Assembly (NCBI RefSeq): GCF_009800925.1
Contig: NZ_WOYF01000007.1
Location: 118,460-182,459, forward strand
Length of the DNA: 64,000 nt
Direction: 5' to 3'
Source: Budvicia diplopodorum
GTDB lineage: Bacteria; Pseudomonadota; Gammaproteobacteria; Enterobacterales; Enterobacteriaceae
How positions within the stretch are numbered: the first letter of the stretch is position 1; each line of letters opens with the position of its first letter. The notes beneath the pieces were generated by a model. The model was not told the DNA's origin and ran no database searches. It was given only the letters and a program-made list of their open reading frames with translations. Below are positions 20,832 to 31,500 of this stretch, piece after piece. Made by a program: the position numbers and the translations under genes.

Positions 20832-23800
20832 ACGTGCTACTGATTTCCCAATGTCATAAAAAAGCCCTGACCGAAACCCGACGCATTGTCGATCAGTTTG
20901 CCGAGCGCTGTGGCGATCGGACCTGGCAGACCGTTATCACCGCTCAGGGATTAGATACTCTACGTAAACTTCTGCGCAAAACGGCCCGTAGAAATACCGC
21001 CGTAGCCTGCTATTGGACCCACGGCAAGAATAATACGGAGCTGCTGTGGGTGGTCGGTAATCGTAACGCGTTTAACGCCCAAGGCAGGGTGCCAACCAAC
21101 CGCACACAGCGCAATATTTTACGCAAAACCGATGAAGAGAGCTGGCAGCTTAGCCACAGCCTGCAAATTCTCAGCGTTTTGGCCGCACTGCTGCATGACT
21201 TAGGCAAATCATCGGTGGGTTTTCAGCAAAAGCTGAAGGGCATTGATTCCGGGCTGAAGGGCGATCCTTATCGTCATGAATGGGTTTCAATGCGGATCTT
21301 TCAGGCTATTGTCGGTAAGGCTAAAACCGACGCCGAATGGCTAGGCTTTCTGGCGGACTTTGATGCCTTTGAACAACGGTACCCGAACTGGCAGCAGGAT
21401 ATTCTCAAAGACCATATTGATGCGAAGGCCAGCTCTGACTACGCATGGGCTAATTTACCACCGCTGGCTCAGGCGGTCGGCTGGTTAATCACCTCCCACC
21501 ATCGAATGCCGTTTTATGCCGACAACGACGGAGAAGAGAACCGCTCGATTGTTGAAGCCTTAGAACGGCACCTGAAGCCGGTTAACGGCTGGGTGAGCAA
21601 TCATTATCCAGCGGAAGCGGGCCCCAAACCGATCGTCCCTTTCTGGACGTTTAACGCCATGGTGACCGACAGCCAGTCATGGCGCAAATCGGTATCCCGC
21701 TGGGCCGAGCGGGCGCTCAGAGATAATCACCTGACTAAACAGATCAGCTTTGCCTTTTTTGACCCGCTGCTTATGCACTTGGCCCGCATGAGCCTGATGG
21801 TGGGCGACCACACCTATTCTGGCTTACCCCGCCACGATAAATACGGCGATAGCGATTTTGGGCTATATGCCAATACGGAAAAGGTTGACTCAGACACGCC
21901 AGCAGGAACCCCCCGACAGCGGCTAGATGAGCATTTAGTCGGTGTGGCAAAGCATGCGGAAAAATTCAGCCAACTGCTGCCGCGCATAACAGATAGCCTG
22001 CCGGGCATTGGTGAACACCGGGGGTTTAAAAAGCGCACGACCCACGATCGCTTTGCTTGGCAAAATAAAGCCTATGAACTGGCGGTTAGCCTACGCGAAA
22101 AAAGCCAGATGCAGGGGTTCTTCGGCATCAATATGGCTTCAACCGGCTGTGGCAAAACCTTGGGCAACGGCCGGATTATGTATGGTTTAAGCGATCCGGC
22201 CAAAGGGGCCCGATTCACCATGGCGCTGGGGCTGCGGGTGCTGACTCTACAAACGGGTGAGGAATATCGCCAACGCATGGGGCTGAATGAAGACGACTTA
22301 GCGATTTTAGTTGGCGGTAAGTCAGTGGTTGATCTGTTTAATTTATATAAACGCTCTGATGAGACCGGTGAAAGTACCGCACTCAGCTCATCAGAACTTA
22401 ACGTTTATGAACAAGATAGTTTTAAAACGTTTACCGAAGCGCTGATAAAGAATTACGGTGCCGGTAGTGAATCGGCCATGGAGCTTGAAGACGGATACGT
22501 TCACTACGACAGCCCGATTGAAGACCATCATTTAGGTTCGGTTATTCGCGATGCGAAAGCCAAAAAGCTGCTGTATGCGCCGATAGTCACCTGCACCATC
22601 GATCACCTGATGGGGGCGACTGAGACTGCCCGGGGCGGTAAATATATTGTTCCGATGCTGCGGCTACTGTCTGCCGATTTGATTTTAGATGAACCCGATG
22701 ACTTTAATCTGGAAGATTTACCCGCGCTTTCCCGTTTAGTCAATATGGCCGGTATGCTGGGTTCCCGAGTGTTACTGTCATCGGCTACGCTGCCACCGGC
22801 TATGTTAGTCGGCCTGTTTGAAGCCTATCAGGCAGGGCGGGCTATTTGGAACCGTCACCACGGTATTAAAGGGCAACGGATCGTGTGTGGCTGGTTTGAT
22901 GAGCAAGAACCGCAGCAGGCTGACTGTGATGATAACGCCGGGTTTGCGCAGGCCAATGCTAAATTTGTTACCCGCCGGGTTGCTATGCTGGAAAAAGCGC
23001 CGGTGCTGCGTCAGGCGGCTATTTTATCGCTGTCGGTCACGCCGCAGAAAAACGTTCAGTTTGACCAACTGGCGCACGACGTTTTACGCGGCGTTCAGAC
23101 CTTACACTCCGCTCATCGGCAACCTTGCCCACATACCGGTAAGCAGGTCAGCTTTGGCCTGATTCGCCTAAGCAATATTACTCCGCTGGTGGAGCTGGCT
23201 CAGGCGTTGTACCAAAGCGAGGGGCTGGCCGATACCGAAATTCATCTGTGCGTTTACCATGCTCGCCAACTGCTGGCCCTGCGGTCCGATTTAGAAAATC
23301 AGCTGGATCGTATTTTGAACCGTCATCAAGAGTCAGACGTTTTTGGCCTTAAACCGGTTTCGTCGGTGCTTAAAAAAGCTCAGGCCGAGAACGTGATTTT
23401 TATTGTGTTAGCCACTCCCGTGGCGGAAGTGGGAAGGGATCACGACTATGACTGGGCGATTGTTGAGCCTTCCAGCATGAGATCGATTATTCAACTGGCG
23501 GGGCGGGTTAAACGCCATCGCCCGGTGCCGGTTACTGAACCGAATATGCTGATTATGAGCACCAACGTTCGGGCGCTGAAGCAGGGGAGTAATCTCGGGG
23601 TTAAAGGTAAAGACATCGTGCCGGTATTTTGCTTGCCGGGTTTTGAAACCAGATCCAATAAATTAGTCGGCCGGGCGCTGATGCTTGAGTCGCATAAAAC
23701 CGCGGAGATTCTGGCTAATGCTTTAGGCCATATTAATTCTGCGCCCAGAATTGAAAATCCGATGCCTGAAATTTTACTGATTGCCCTAGAGCATAAGGCT

Positions 23801-24241
23801 GTTGGGCGGGTAATGAACCATCCTGAGGGCAAGATTAATCTGGTCAATGCATGGTGGCGAACTTCGTTGAGCGCGGGACAACCGGAGGTTTTATTAGCTA
23901 ATCCTTATCTGTTCTATTTGCAAAAAGAGACGCCTTTCAGGAAAGGGCTGCCTCAGACTCGCTATGTCTATGTGCAAAACGAAGAAGGAGGTATGCAGTT
24001 TGAGAATATTGAATACCCTAATCAGAGTGAAGATGCCAAATTCAAGCCAGCTATTCTTCAATGTAAAGGGCCGGTTCAACCGTGGTTAAATCAGGACTAT
24101 GAGGTAGTGTTAAATCAGCTAGCTCAGAAACTGGAAACCGAGGATTTAGCCCGTCTGGCGCGAAGGTTTGGATTCGTTGATTTGGATAGCCATCGGCTAG
24201 AGTGGAATTACCATCCGCTGCTGGGTTTTTGTCCGAGATAA
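20828..24241 (+). CDS. cas3: Type I-F Cas2-Cas3 fusion nuclease-helicase
   Basis: The effector nuclease-helicase recruited by the Csy complex to degrade target DNA, fused to Cas2 for adaptation; this fusion defines subtype I-F. In 1137 residues the order is: Cas2-like domain (about 1-95, MNVLLISQCHKKALTETRRI); HD nuclease (LLHDLGKSSVGFQQKL near 120, HHRMP further on); SF2 helicase with Walker A NMASTGCGKTLGNG, motif II LILDEPDDF, motif III LSSATLPP and the motif V/VI region VGRDHDYDWAIVEPSSMRSIIQLAGRVKRHR; then a C-terminal accessory domain. All key motifs appear intact. It is coupled to cas1 by start-stop overlap. Confidence 0.97.
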   Translation: MNVLLISQCHKKALTETRRIVDQFAERCGDRTWQTVITAQGLDTLRKLLRKTARRNTAVACYWTHGKNNTELLWVVGNRNAFNAQGRVPTNRTQRNILRKTDEESWQLSHSLQILSVLAALLHDLGKSSVGFQQKLKGIDSGLKGDPYRHEWVSMRIFQAIVGKAKTDAEWLGFLADFDAFEQRYPNWQQDILKDHIDAKASSDYAWANLPPLAQAVGWLITSHHRMPFYADNDGEENRSIVEALERHLKPVNGWVSNHYPAEAGPKPIVPFWTFNAMVTDSQSWRKSVSRWAERALRDNHLTKQISFAFFDPLLMHLARMSLMVGDHTYSGLPRHDKYGDSDFGLYANTEKVDSDTPAGTPRQRLDEHLVGVAKHAEKFSQLLPRITDSLPGIGEHRGFKKRTTHDRFAWQNKAYELAVSLREKSQMQGFFGINMASTGCGKTLGNGRIMYGLSDPAKGARFTMALGLRVLTLQTGEEYRQRMGLNEDDLAILVGGKSVVDLFNLYKRSDETGESTALSSSELNVYEQDSFKTFTEALIKNYGAGSESAMELEDGYVHYDSPIEDHHLGSVIRDAKAKKLLYAPIVTCTIDHLMGATETARGGKYIVPMLRLLSADLILDEPDDFNLEDLPALSRLVNMAGMLGSRVLLSSATLPPAMLVGLFEAYQAGRAIWNRHHGIKGQRIVCGWFDEQEPQQADCDDNAGFAQANAKFVTRRVAMLEKAPVLRQAAILSLSVTPQKNVQFDQLAHDVLRGVQTLHSAHRQPCPHTGKQVSFGLIRLSNITPLVELAQALYQSEGLADTEIHLCVYHARQLLALRSDLENQLDRILNRHQESDVFGLKPVSSVLKKAQAENVIFIVLATPVAEVGRDHDYDWAIVEPSSMRSIIQLAGRVKRHRPVPVTEPNMLIMSTNVRALKQGSNLGVKGKDIVPVFCLPGFETRSNKLVGRALMLESHKTAEILANALGHINSAPRIENPMPEILLIALEHKAVGRVMNHPEGKINLVNAWWRTSLSAGQPEVLLANPYLFYLQKETPFRKGLPQTRYVYVQNEEGGMQFENIEYPNQSEDAKFKPAILQCKGPVQPWLNQDYEVVLNQLAQKLETEDLARLARRFGFVDLDSHRLEWNYHPLLGFCPR

Positions 24242-24363
24242 CAGCGGATTTATTCTGACTTCAATGTGTTATTTTTGTTGTTGATTAGTCCTGATTGTTA
24301 ATAGTTTTATTATCGAAACTATTTTTATCTGCTTGTAATTATTAATAATAGTGTAATCCTATA

Positions 24364-24387
24364 AACCGCCATTCAGGCGGTTTTTTT
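24364..24387 (+). terminator. Terminator between cas2-3 and csy1
   Basis: AACCGCC-ATTCA-GGCGGTT followed by TTTTT lies 120 bp after the cas2-3 stop and about 110 bp before csy1. This suggests adaptation (cas1-cas2-3) and interference (csy1-4) genes are separate transcription units. Confidence 0.75.
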
Positions 24388-24493
24388 GTGTCCTATCTCT
24401 AATAGTTAAATGATTAACATTGAAGTTATTAATTTTTAATTCACTGTTCATCACAGTTTTCATTTTAACGAATAATTACAAAGGGAGGTGAGA

Positions 24494-25780
24494 ATGCCGA
24501 TTCAACAGGCGGTTTATGCTTTTATCAATGAGCTCTTGCAGGCTAAGTATGATAAAGCCAAGTCTCAGCGGAAAATTGATAATGTAACGCTAGAATATCA
24601 GTTATACATATGGATAGCCGATGCAGCAAAGCGGATCGGGAAAGTTCAGTTTGTCACCCATACGGTAAAAGGAATTCATCCCTACAGTAAAGGGACCAAT
24701 ATTAAAGCTCAGTTTACTGAGTTACCAGAAGGCTTAATCGGATCTTCAACCCTGAGCAAACACGCTTTGGATGTGGCCGGTAATACCGGTGTTCTCGACA
24801 TTTGTAAGTTCTTAAATGTTGTAATTGATAAAAATACCACGGTATTAGACTTGGTATTACGGGAAGACCCTCGTTTATTACCGGTGCTTTCTAACGATGT
24901 TCAGGAAGCGAAACAGCACCTGACCGCGTTTAAAAGCATCTCCTACAGCTCGACAGAAAACGCCAAAGCCGATGAGTTAATGAAACAGCTGCTATGGCCG
25001 GTTAATAATGATGCCCAACGGCAGGGTAACTACCGAAACATTGTTCCTCTTTACCCCACTAGTTTTGTTCATCAGGTCTATCAAAATTTAAAGGAAATAC
25101 GTTTTGGCGATGAGGTTAAGTTAGCCAAAGAGGCACATAAAAATGAAGAAAGGTATTCAACCGGTTATGTGTTTTTACCTGACATTGCTCATATCAAACT
25201 GGGTGGGTTTAAGCCTCAGAATATTTCCCAGCGTAATATAGAACGCGGCGGCCGCAATTATCTGCTGCCTTCTTTTCCCCCTAAGTTCCGTTATCAAGGA
25301 ATCAACGCGCTGAAGCAGCAGGAGTCAATATTCAGCGGCGAATTTAACTACTTTGCCAAAAAGGATATTCAGCGCTTTTGCCGCGAAGTGATTGATGAAT
25401 CGCGCAACAACAAGTCTGTTCGTGAAAAACGGCAACGGATTATTCAGGATATTCTCTCTACGCTAATAAAGTATGGGCAATCGATTCATAGCCTTGACGG
25501 TGGTTGGTCTGACGGTAGTAACCTTAAGGAGGCTCACGCATTTTGGTTAGACCCAAAGCGTGCTGAAACCGATACCCAATGGGCCGAGCAGAGGGAAAAT
25601 ACTGACTGGAAAACCGAGCTGGCCCATGATTTTGGCCTGTGGCTTAACCAACAGCTTAATAAGGCATACGACAATAACAAACAAATCCACTTAGCCGATA
25701 CCGAACAGAAAGCATGGAAATACGACATGGTTGATTTGATTAAGCAAACCATTCGCGAAGGCTGGGGGGTATTTGAATGA
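24494..25780 (+). CDS. csy1: Type I-F Csy1 (Cas8f), large subunit of the surveillance complex
   Basis: Forms the Csy1-Csy2 tail that holds the crRNA 5' handle and recognises the GG/CC PAM. The 428-residue length is typical for Csy1 (434 aa in P. aeruginosa). Recognised features are GTNIKAQFTELPEGLIGSSTL and ALDVAGNTGVLDICKFL near the N-terminus, YRNIVPLYPTSFVHQVY, HIKLGGFKPQNIS and GGRNYLLPSFPPKF in the centre, and a Trp-rich C-terminal helical region. A GTG at 24488 is in frame, but ATG 24494 lies five bases after a strong GGGAGG. Its stop overlaps csy2 by four bases. Confidence 0.95.
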   Translation: MPIQQAVYAFINELLQAKYDKAKSQRKIDNVTLEYQLYIWIADAAKRIGKVQFVTHTVKGIHPYSKGTNIKAQFTELPEGLIGSSTLSKHALDVAGNTGVLDICKFLNVVIDKNTTVLDLVLREDPRLLPVLSNDVQEAKQHLTAFKSISYSSTENAKADELMKQLLWPVNNDAQRQGNYRNIVPLYPTSFVHQVYQNLKEIRFGDEVKLAKEAHKNEERYSTGYVFLPDIAHIKLGGFKPQNISQRNIERGGRNYLLPSFPPKFRYQGINALKQQESIFSGEFNYFAKKDIQRFCREVIDESRNNKSVREKRQRIIQDILSTLIKYGQSIHSLDGGWSDGSNLKEAHAFWLDPKRAETDTQWAEQRENTDWKTELAHDFGLWLNQQLNKAYDNNKQIHLADTEQKAWKYDMVDLIKQTIREGWGVFE

Positions 25781-26751
25781 AATACTATTTAGTTATACCG
25801 CAAATCAAAGTGCAAAACGCCAACTGCATTTCCAGCCCGCTAACCTACGGTTTCCCGGCGATAACCGCATTTACCGGCGCGGTTCATGCCCTTAGCCGTA
25901 AGCTCTCAGCTGCATTTAACGTCACGTTAGACGGCGTAGCCATCGCGGCTCATGACTATGATATTCAACGTTCCAGACCCAATAGTTACTCTGACTGGAG
26001 CTTTATCCAATCCCGCCATCCGATCAAGAAAGACGGTAGTTCTCCATCGATTATTGAGGAAGGCTACGTTCATTTAAGCCTGAGCTTGGTTATCGAAGTA
26101 ATCGGCAACGCCGACTGGAACAGCGAAGAAAAGCAGGCATTTTGCGATGCGGTTTATCAACAGATGATGCAGCAGCGCTTGGCGGGTGGTTCGGTGTTGA
26201 GCATCGGTAATGCTCGGCGTTCGATAAGCTTACACAACGATCCTAAAGGCGACCCGAAAAAGGTTACAGCGATTCAAATTGAGCTTAGCCCGTCATTTTT
26301 ACTGATAGACAGGCAAGATGCGCTGAACGAACACACTGCAAAGCTACAGGCTAAAAACCCGGATAACACCGCGCTGGATGCCTTAATCGATCTATGCGGC
26401 ATCCATGTTCATCCTGAGGTTGAAACATCCAAGGATGAAGAAGTAGACGCGACAGAAAAGAAAGTCGCCTGGACTACATCATCGGCCAAAAACGGCTGGC
26501 TGGTGCCGATCCCGGTTGGCTATAAAGGCATTGCGCCAGAGTTTGCGGTGAATCAGGTTGCCGATATTCGCGCACCTCAGTACCCGACCCATTTTGTTGA
26601 ATCGGTTTATTCAATCGGCGAGTGGCGCTTTGTTAATAACCTGCCTGCCTTTAGTAACATTTTCTGGCGTTATCAGACCGATCTCGATAATCAACTGTTT
26701 CTTGTGGCTCCGTCCCGTCAGGGCGATGAAAGCCAACAAAACGTATTTTAA
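25777..26751 (+). CDS. csy2: Type I-F Csy2 (Cas5f)
   Basis: RAMP-fold subunit that partners Csy1 at the crRNA 5' end. The 324 residues fit the family. Recognised stretches are YYLVIPQIKVQNANCISSPLTYGFPAITAFTGAVHALSRKL at the N-terminus, GGSVLSIGNARRS, the GWLVPIPVGYKGI block and a C-terminal segment ending RYQTDLDNQLFLV. Start ATGA overlaps the csy1 stop. A 30-bp gap containing AAGGAG separates it from csy3. Confidence 0.95.
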   Translation: MKYYLVIPQIKVQNANCISSPLTYGFPAITAFTGAVHALSRKLSAAFNVTLDGVAIAAHDYDIQRSRPNSYSDWSFIQSRHPIKKDGSSPSIIEEGYVHLSLSLVIEVIGNADWNSEEKQAFCDAVYQQMMQQRLAGGSVLSIGNARRSISLHNDPKGDPKKVTAIQIELSPSFLLIDRQDALNEHTAKLQAKNPDNTALDALIDLCGIHVHPEVETSKDEEVDATEKKVAWTTSSAKNGWLVPIPVGYKGIAPEFAVNQVADIRAPQYPTHFVESVYSIGEWRFVNNLPAFSNIFWRYQTDLDNQLFLVAPSRQGDESQQNVF

Positions 26752-26781
26752 TTAATCTGAAATTTTTCAAGGAGCTCGACC

Positions 26782-27789
26782 ATGTCTAAAACCACATTAA
26801 AAACGGCGTCAGTATTGGCTTTTGAACGTAACTTCGACGTGTCTGACGGCGTGTTTTATCAAACCAACTGGGACGATCGCACCGCGCCGATAAAAATTAC
26901 AAACAGTGAAAAATCGGTGCGCGGTACCATCTCTAATCGCTTAAAAGCGGCGATTGCTGCCGATTCGGCTAAGTTAAACGCTGAAATTGAAAAAGCTAAC
27001 CTGCAAACCGTCGATGTCTCTGCGTTAAATCAGCAACATGACACGCTATTGGTTAAATGGAGCCTAAAGGTATTACCTTTTACCGGTAAGCCTTGTGTAT
27101 GTAATAGCGCTGAATATCAAAGCCAGCTGGAAGCAACGCTGCAAAGCTATATCAATAACGTGGGCTTTGATGAGCTAGCCAAACGCTATGCTACCAATAT
27201 TGCCAACGCTCGCTTCCTATGGCGTAACCGAATGGGTGCAGAGAATATTGAGGTGGTGGTGAAAGTAGAAGGCCAGAGTGATTTGGTTTTCGATGCTAAA
27301 ACCTATTCGCTGGTGGATTTTAAACGGTCTGACGCCCAGTTAGAAAAACTGACACAACTGATTAAACAAGGGCTTGCCGGCGAACGGTTTGTTTTGCTGC
27401 ACATCGAAGCGTTTGCCCGCGTCGGCAAAGGGCAAGAAGTTTATCCATCGCAGGAACTGATCCTCGATCAGGGCAGCAGCAAAGGTAAGAAAAGCAAAAC
27501 GCTGTATACCATTGACGAGGCGTCAGCCATGCATTCACAAAAAATCAGTAATGCGTTAAGAACCATCGATACCTGGTATCCGGACGCTAAGTTCCCGATT
27601 GCGGTTGAACCCTATGGCGCTGTCACTTCAATGGGAACCGCTTTCCGCCAGCCAAAGGCTAAAACCGATTTCTACAGCCTGTTTGACGGGTGGATTTTAA
27701 AGGATACGGCCCCAGAACTGGAACAGCAGCATTACGTGGCGGCAATCCTGATCCGCGGCGGCGTATTTGGTGAAAGCGGTAAGGAGTAA
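26782..27789 (+). CDS. csy3: Type I-F Csy3 (Cas7f) backbone subunit
   Basis: Six copies form the helical backbone along the crRNA spacer. The 335-residue protein aligns with P. aeruginosa Csy3 (342 aa) throughout: TASVLAFERNFDVSDGVF, KSVRGTISNRLK, NLQTVDVSALN, ANARFLWRNRMGAE, FARVGKGQEVYPSQELILD, MHSQKISNALRTIDTWYPDAKFPIAVEPYGAVTSMG and QQHYVAAILIRGGVFGE. AAGGAGCTC lies before the ATG. The stop is four bases before the csy4 start, and the csy4 ribosome site AAGGAG lies inside the last csy3 codons. Confidence 0.97.
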   Translation: MSKTTLKTASVLAFERNFDVSDGVFYQTNWDDRTAPIKITNSEKSVRGTISNRLKAAIAADSAKLNAEIEKANLQTVDVSALNQQHDTLLVKWSLKVLPFTGKPCVCNSAEYQSQLEATLQSYINNVGFDELAKRYATNIANARFLWRNRMGAENIEVVVKVEGQSDLVFDAKTYSLVDFKRSDAQLEKLTQLIKQGLAGERFVLLHIEAFARVGKGQEVYPSQELILDQGSSKGKKSKTLYTIDEASAMHSQKISNALRTIDTWYPDAKFPIAVEPYGAVTSMGTAFRQPKAKTDFYSLFDGWILKDTAPELEQQHYVAAILIRGGVFGESGKE

Positions 27790-27793
27790 AATT

Positions 27794-28396
27794 ATGGATC
27801 ACTATATTGATATCCAGATTTTACCTAATCCTGAAATTGCCGCACCGCTGGTAATGAATCAGCTATTTTATCAGCTGCACCTGCTGTTGGTTGATGGCAA
27901 TAACCATGCTGGCATTAGTTTTCCGGGCTACCAGCATAGTCAAGGCGGAGGGTTAGGCTCCTGTATTCGGTTGCACGGCACCGCTAAGGTTCTGACCGCA
28001 TTAGATATCACTCGACGCGTCGATGGTATTACTGATTATGCCGCGGTCAGCGAGGTGTTAGCCGTTCCCGAACAGGTAAAAAATCATGCGGTATTTGTGC
28101 GTAAGCACACTAAAAGCCCGCGCGACGTTGAACGCAAACGCCAGCATCTGCTAAAAAAATCAGGCGGTGAATGGAATGAGGAAGCACAAGAGAGCTTGAC
28201 GCGATTTATTGGCAAACTCAACTGCAATTATCCGTTTGCTCAACTGATTAGCCATAGCTCGGCACCGGCAAAGGGTATGGACAAAAACCATTTTTATCTC
28301 TTTATTGATAAACGAATAACGCCGGAGAAAACCGGTCAGTTCACAAAATATGGTTTAAGCGACCCAACCAACCACGCCACCGTTCCGATTTTTTAA
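27794..28396 (+). CDS. cas6f: Type I-F crRNA endonuclease Csy4 (Cas6f)
   Basis: Binds the repeat hairpin and cleaves at its 3' base to release crRNAs, then stays bound to the 3' end. The 200-residue RAMP protein starts MDHYIDIQILPNPE as in P. aeruginosa Csy4 (187 aa), and has the catalytic-His region HAGISFPGYQHS, the Arg-rich helix with RKHTKSPRDVERKRQHLLKK that reads the hairpin major groove, SHSSAPAKGMDKNHFYLFI and the C-terminal YGLSDPTNHATVPIF. The frame is open from 27767, but ATG 27794 follows AAGGAG by seven bases and matches the family. Confidence 0.96.
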   Translation: MDHYIDIQILPNPEIAAPLVMNQLFYQLHLLLVDGNNHAGISFPGYQHSQGGGLGSCIRLHGTAKVLTALDITRRVDGITDYAAVSEVLAVPEQVKNHAVFVRKHTKSPRDVERKRQHLLKKSGGEWNEEAQESLTRFIGKLNCNYPFAQLISHSSAPAKGMDKNHFYLFIDKRITPEKTGQFTKYGLSDPTNHATVPIF

Positions 28397-28583
28397 ACGT
28401 TAATGGAGTTGGTTCTTTAATAATGCGGAGATGAACTTAACTAACCCTTTTTTCAACGATAAATTCTGACTTATATAAAACAATAAGTTACGAAACCCGC
28501 TGAGAAAAGGGTATTTTAGCCGGAAATTGATAACTATCCTTAGATAGCAATATCTGCAAGGGTGTTTTTAGTTTAAATTTCTA
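28397..28583 (+). promoter_or_regulatory. CRISPR leader
   Basis: 187 bp between csy4 and the first repeat, at the end opposite the degenerate terminal repeat. It should contain the pre-crRNA promoter and the integration signals. It carries an inverted repeat ACCCTTTTTTCA (28444-28455) with TGAGAAAAGGGT (28501-28512), 11 of 12 complementary, and a small palindrome CTATC-CTTA-GATAG (28534-28547). Confidence 0.75.
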
Positions 28584-31500
28584 CTGAACCGCCGCATAGG
28601 CGGCTTAGAAACGTGCCTCTGAGGTCGAGGTAACCGCCGACGCCTGAACCGCCGCATAGGCGGCTTAGAAAAAAGTAAGCAGCAGGGCTTTTTCAGATAT
28701 GTTCTGAACCGCCGCATAGGCGGCTTAGAAAACACACTACACACATACACAGCACATGCACAGCTGAACCGCCGCATAGGCGGCTTAGAAAACGGGTCGT
28801 GGACAAGAAATAGTTTGCATTATCTGAACCGCCGCATAGGCGGCTTAGAAACATATCCGGAAACGCCCGTGATAACACTGCTACTGAACCGCCGCATAGG
28901 CGGCTTAGAAAGGATATGTGCTGTCAAGTCCCATATCCGGAAATTGAACCGCCGCATAGGCGGCTTAGAAATGATGCCGATGGCACTCACGGCAGAGAAC
29001 GGCCTGAACCGCCGCATAGGCGGCTTAGAAAATCCGGATTTTAGCACCCATCAACTCATCGAGCTGAACCGCCGCATAGGCGGCTTAGAAACAATAGACG
29101 TATTGCCGCCGCTCGCGCTGAATCTGAACCGCCGCATAGGCGGCTTAGAAAAACAGAATAAGTAAACGCCTCGGGCCAATTCACTGAACCGCCGCATAGG
29201 CGGCTTAGAAATCTTAATTGAAATGTAGTGCCACGTTGGACACCTGAACCGCCGCATAGGCGGCTTAGAAATTGAGGTGAGAGACCAGACGTAAGTGGGT
29301 AGTCTGAACCGCCGCATAGGCGGCTTAGAAAGTGAACACATCATCCCATAATCCTATAGCCCTCTGAACCGCCGCATAGGCGGCTTAGAAACAGCTATGA
29401 TATGTTGCCTCATTGAGACTCAACTGAACCGCCGCATAGGCGGCTTAGAAAACTTTGCCATTGTATGCTTCCAAGCCTTGTGCCTGAACCGCCGCATAGG
29501 CGGCTTAGAAATGTCATTCACACAAGTTCTTGGGGTGTATGAGCTGAACCGCCGCATAGGCGGCTTAGAAAACAGATTTGTCGCGGTGAAATACAACTCC
29601 GTGCTGAACCGCCGCATAGGCGGCTTAGAAAATAAAATCGATCGCTCTCAGTAAGTGGCGTTTCTGAACCGCCGCATAGGCGGCTTAGAAATGCGTTTGG
29701 GATAGCGAATTGCAGGGTTTTGGCTGAACCGCCGCATAGGCGGCTTAGAAATGTCCGAGGCGCGGGCGGTGCGAATCGTTCAGCTGAACCGCCGCATAGG
29801 CGGCTTAGAAATCACCTCCCCCGTCCTCACCCCCGCTGATGGTCTGAACCGCCGCATAGGCGGCTTAGAAAACCCCACCCCCTCCCCCTCTGGGGGTAAC
29901 CACCTGAACCGCCGCATAGGCGGCTTAGAAAAAGAAAGATGAAATACATCGGGTAGATGACAACTGAACCGCCGCATAGGCGGCTTAGAAATAGTACATC
30001 AACAACAAATGAGGATTTTAAAACTGAACCGCCGCATAGGCGGCTTAGAAATTGTCAGCAAGTTCATGTAACGCGTTGCGTAACTGAACCGCCGCATAGG
30101 CGGCTTAGAAAATCTGTAAAAGTTAAGTAGCTCACTAGAACTTCTGAACCGCCGCATAGGCGGCTTAGAAAAAATGTGCATTCAGGTGCTTATGTGCTTT
30201 ATCCTGAACCGCCGCATAGGCGGCTTAGAAAATGACCTAGGCTACCCTACCTCTGCACATGCTCTGAACCGCCGCATAGGCGGCTTAGAAACACGACGTT
30301 AAGCCGGGGCCGAGAGAGGGTTGCTGAACCGCCGCATAGGCGGCTTAGAAACCATCCCGACTCCGTCGGAGACCAACATTAGACTGAACCGCCGCATAGG
30401 CGGCTTAGAAATAGTCCCCACAACATTAACTCCTGTTTCTCTACTGAACCGCCGCATAGGCGGCTTAGAAATAGCGCGTAGTTTAATTTAGCTACCTGCT
30501 TGCCTGAACCGCCGCATAGGCGGCTTAGAAACAACGGTCTGCTACACGCATGTGAAATGTTACCTGAACCGCCGCATAGGCGGCTTAGAAATTGTGACAC
30601 GCTGAGGCGTTTCACGTAATAACCTGAACCGCCGCATAGGCGGCTTAGAAATAGGTTCCGACGCCAGTAATCAACTGCACACTCTGAACCGCCGCATAGG
30701 CGGCTTAGAAACGGCTGCGTCGATCAGAATTATGGCCAGGTTGCTGAACCGCCGCATAGGCGGCTTAGAAATTGTCAGAGGGGCTTTGTGGTAACCTAAC
30801 AATCTGAACCGCCGCATAGGCGGCTTAGAAAATGACAGAAAGAATTGACCCGCGCGAGTTTGACTGAACCGCCGCATAGGCGGCTTAGAAAGGGTGTACG
30901 CAGCATTAATCAAAAATACAGAACTGAACCGCCGCATAGGCGGCTTAGAAACAGAGAGGCAGGCGTATGCCCATACAACGCACTGAACCGCCGCATAGGC
31001 GGCTTAGAAATACCGCACGAGCCTGTGGCTAGATGAATTAGACTGAACCGCCGCATAGGCGGCTTAGAAATGTGCGCGTTATGCCCGCCTCGTATTCGTT
31101 TGCTGAACCGCCGCATAGGCGGCTTAGAAAGTCACGAACAGTCGTCAGTTATCTACGCGTTACTGAACCGCCGCATAGGCGGCTTAGAAAGCTACTGTAT
31201 CAAAACCAAATCTAGACCTAGCCTGAACCGCCGCATAGGCGGCTTAGAAATGCGGGACGCTAAAGTTCGGCAGCTGCACAGGCTGAACCGCCGCATAGGC
31301 GGCTTAGAAAATGTTTCACCACCTGTTTATCAAAATATTCGACTGAACCGCCGCATAGGCGGCTTAGAAAACTCACCTATAAGATATTACAGTCGGTGGT
31401 TGCTGAACCGCCGCATAGGCGGCTTAGAAACAGATAACAAAGCGAGTTAAGTCCCGAGTAGTCTGAACCGCCGCATAGGCGGCTTAGAAAAATCAGGCGA

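Noticed and set aside
24364..24387. Additional CRISPR repeat between cas2-3 and csy1
   Set aside because: Shares only the AACCGCC/GGCGGTT stem; loop and 3' end differ and a T tract follows, so it is an ordinary terminator.
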